Origin: Cloacimonetes bacterium TCS60
GTDB lineage: Bacteria > Cloacimonadota > Cloacimonadia > JGIOTU-2
DNA length: 7,260 bases
NCBI GenBank assembly: GCA_001577135.1
Contig: LSCK01000076.1
Location: 1 to 7,260, forward strand
Direction of reading: 5' to 3'
In this document: piece by piece, positions 5,766 through 7,260 of the stretch
How the letters are laid out: each line of letters opens with the position of its first letter
How positions within the stretch are numbered: the first letter of the stretch is position 1
Made by a program: the position numbers and the translations under genes
The notes under the pieces: generated by a model
Told to the model about the DNA's origin: nothing
The model's database searches: none
Seen by the model: the letters and a program-made list of their open reading frames with translations, nothing else

Positions 5766-7260
5766 TCAAAGTATGTTGTGTACAATCTCTCCCCCCACCA
5801 TTGTTAATAACGGTTTAGCACCCAACCAGAAATTCGAATCATATTTTGTGTAATCTTCTAGAATTATCAGATCAGCTAATTTTCCTGGTTCTACTGAGCC
5901 TCTCCTATTTTGATCCCGTGAACCGTAGGCTGCATCAAATGTGTAACACCTTATCGCTTCTTCCGGAGTAATTTTTTCTTGACGAATCCAGCTCTTTTGT
6001 GTAGGATTGTTCTCCCCTTTTCTCTCCACAGCAGCATAGATCCCCAGAAATGGATTAAGAGATACTACAGGAGCATCTGAGCCAAAACCGATTTTTGCTC
6101 CTTTATTTAATAATGAACGAAAGGGATAGGAATTACTGCCAAATTTTCCAATTTTCCTGGTAGTAGCAGCGGCATCCAGACCAATATGTGCTGGTTGCAT
6201 TGCACAATAAATTTGATTTTCAGCCACCCTGTTCTGTTCCTCTGGTCTGGCAATTTGAAAATGTTCTATGCGCGGAAGTAGCTCTTTAGAATTTACTCGA
6301 GGATTTTTCATCACTTTTTGAATTGCATTGACCACAAGATAATTTGATTTATCTCCAATGGAATGGGTAGTTGGTGAAATCCCATGCAATCCTGCTTTTA
6401 AAATTGTCTTATAATATTCCTCCGCAGAGCAAACCAAATAGCCGAAATTATCGGGATCACTTTTGTAGGAGTGGAACATATAGGCAGTTTCTGAACCAAT
6501 AGAACCGTCCATAAAAAGTTTTACTCCCCCTATTTTTAGCCATTCATCCCCCTTATATGACTTTACACCTCGCTCTATCATCTCATCCAGCATCTCCAGA
6601 GGGAAATGCCAGCAAACTCTTAGCGTCAAATCCCCCTCATCTCTGATATTCGCTAACAGATCATATGCGCTTTCTTCCTCCATGATATGAATCCCGGTAA
6701 GGCCATATTCATTTGCCTGCGAGATTGCCTCCTTCACTAGTTGCTTTTTTATTGTTGCAGATAATTGGGGTTTGGCTTCCTCAATTAATAACCAGGCACG
6801 TTCAAGTAATCTGCCATTATAACTTCCATCGGAAAAATAACCTATACTACTACCCTCGGGTAAGTTAGCTTCTTCCAGATTCAGCTTGTCTAAGGCCTTA
6901 CTGTTGCAAACAAATGTATGTAAATCTTTACTAGAAAGTGAAACAGGTGTATGGGGAAATATTTTATCTAAAAATTTTCTATCCAATTTTTTACTGTTTT
7001 GTAATTTATTGCTGTTCCAACCATATCCACTTATCCATGTTCGATCTTCAATTGAACTTTTTTTAAATTCAATTAAAATATTTTTTATTTGTTCCATACT
7101 GCTAGCAGTAGAGAGATCAATTTCTGATTTTGACAGAGCATAATTTACAAAATGAGTGTGCGTATCAATAAAGCCTGGTAATATGATTTTTTGTTTAAGA
7201 TCAATACTCCTAACTCCAGTTGGTATCTGTTGTTTTATTTCGGAATAATTCCCCACATTT
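5766..7260 (-). CDS. YtcJ-type metal-dependent amidohydrolase (Amidohydro_3), N-terminus beyond the window
   Basis: The frame is open from the right edge to TGA at 5766-5768. A GTG at 7254-7256 is in frame, but codons remain open upstream and the N-terminal beta-sandwich half typical of the family (about 35-50 residues) is missing, so this is a partial gene, not a GTG start. Numbering from that GTG, the TIM-barrel signatures are: metal-binding HxH in PGFIDTHTHF (His33, His35), DLHTFVCNS (His113), VKLFMDGS (Lys246, Asp250), THSIGD (His298), RIEHFQ (His332) and GFGSDAPV (Asp394). The protein ends with the usual GSVEPGKLADLIIL strand of the composite sandwich (453-466). Family knowledge: these are cytoplasmic zinc- or iron-type hydrolases acting on amide or related bonds, including N-substituted formamide deformylases; most have no known substrate. 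All expected catalytic positions look intact, so it should be active. The 134-bp gap to the next gene argues against a functional link with the downstream lipoprotein and peptidase. Confidence 0.93.
   Translation of the reverse strand, partial: NVGNYSEIKQQIPTGVRSIDLKQKIILPGFIDTHTHFVNYALSKSEIDLSTASSMEQIKNILIEFKKSSIEDRTWISGYGWNSNKLQNSKKLDRKFLDKIFPHTPVSLSSKDLHTFVCNSKALDKLNLEEANLPEGSSIGYFSDGSYNGRLLERAWLLIEEAKPQLSATIKKQLVKEAISQANEYGLTGIHIMEEESAYDLLANIRDEGDLTLRVCWHFPLEMLDEMIERGVKSYKGDEWLKIGGVKLFMDGSIGSETAYMFHSYKSDPDNFGYLVCSAEEYYKTILKAGLHGISPTTHSIGDKSNYLVVNAIQKVMKNPRVNSKELLPRIEHFQIARPEEQNRVAENQIYCAMQPAHIGLDAAATTRKIGKFGSNSYPFRSLLNKGAKIGFGSDAPVVSLNPFLGIYAAVERKGENNPTQKSWIRQEKITPEEAIRCYTFDAAYGSRDQNRRGSVEPGKLADLIILEDYTKYDSNFWLGAKPLLTMVGGEIVHNIL

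Noticed and set aside
6886..7143. Plus-strand open frame of 85 codons with hydrophobic stretches
   Set aside because: Antisense to the amidohydrolase; the hydrophobic look arises from the complement of Lys/Glu/Asn-rich coding sequence.
7254..7256. GTG as the true start of the amidohydrolase
   Set aside because: The frame stays open to the window edge and the protein would lack the N-terminal sandwich strands of the family, so the real start is upstream, outside the window.

Overview
The window is a compact, AT-rich piece of bacterial chromosome in which every gene I can support lies on the minus strand. Transcription therefore runs from position 7260 towards position 1. The style of the proteins suggests a Gram-negative member of the Fibrobacterota-Chlorobiota-Bacteroidota (FCB) group or a neighbouring candidate phylum such as Cloacimonadota or Marinimicrobia. 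The clues are a gingipain-like C25 peptidase followed by long strings of beta-sandwich modules, an LVIVD-repeat lipoprotein, and Asn/Asp/Gly/Tyr-rich secreted sequence. This placement is inferred from protein style; no rRNA or other marker gene is present.

Layout in the direction of transcription. (1) 7260-5766: a YtcJ-type metal-dependent amidohydrolase, cut at its N-terminus by the window edge. (2) 5765-5632: a 134-bp, very AT-rich gap with a possible promoter and a good ribosome binding site. (3) 5631-4654: a 325-residue lipoprotein made of LVIVD-type beta-propeller repeats, starting with GTG. (4) 4641-1: a very large exported protein, open for 1547 codons and still open at the left edge. 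It has a signal peptide, a C25 propeptide, a clan CD (gingipain-like) peptidase domain, an Ig-like domain, two PGE-type beta-sandwich modules, two related FWDDL modules, a BACON-like domain, a carboxypeptidase-regulatory-like domain and the start of a fibronectin type III domain. Its stop codon lies outside the window.

The lipoprotein and the giant peptidase are separated by only 12 bp and have consecutive ribosome binding sites, so they very likely form one transcription unit for two cell-envelope or secreted proteins. The amidohydrolase is probably a separate housekeeping or catabolic gene. The most interesting point is the peptidase active site. The hydrophobic block ending in the nucleophile Cys (residue 456) is intact, but the position that should hold the catalytic His of the His-Gly motif appears to be Trp428. 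The protein may therefore be a pseudoenzyme or use a rearranged dyad. No RNA genes, mobile elements, CRISPR arrays or long nucleotide repeats were seen.
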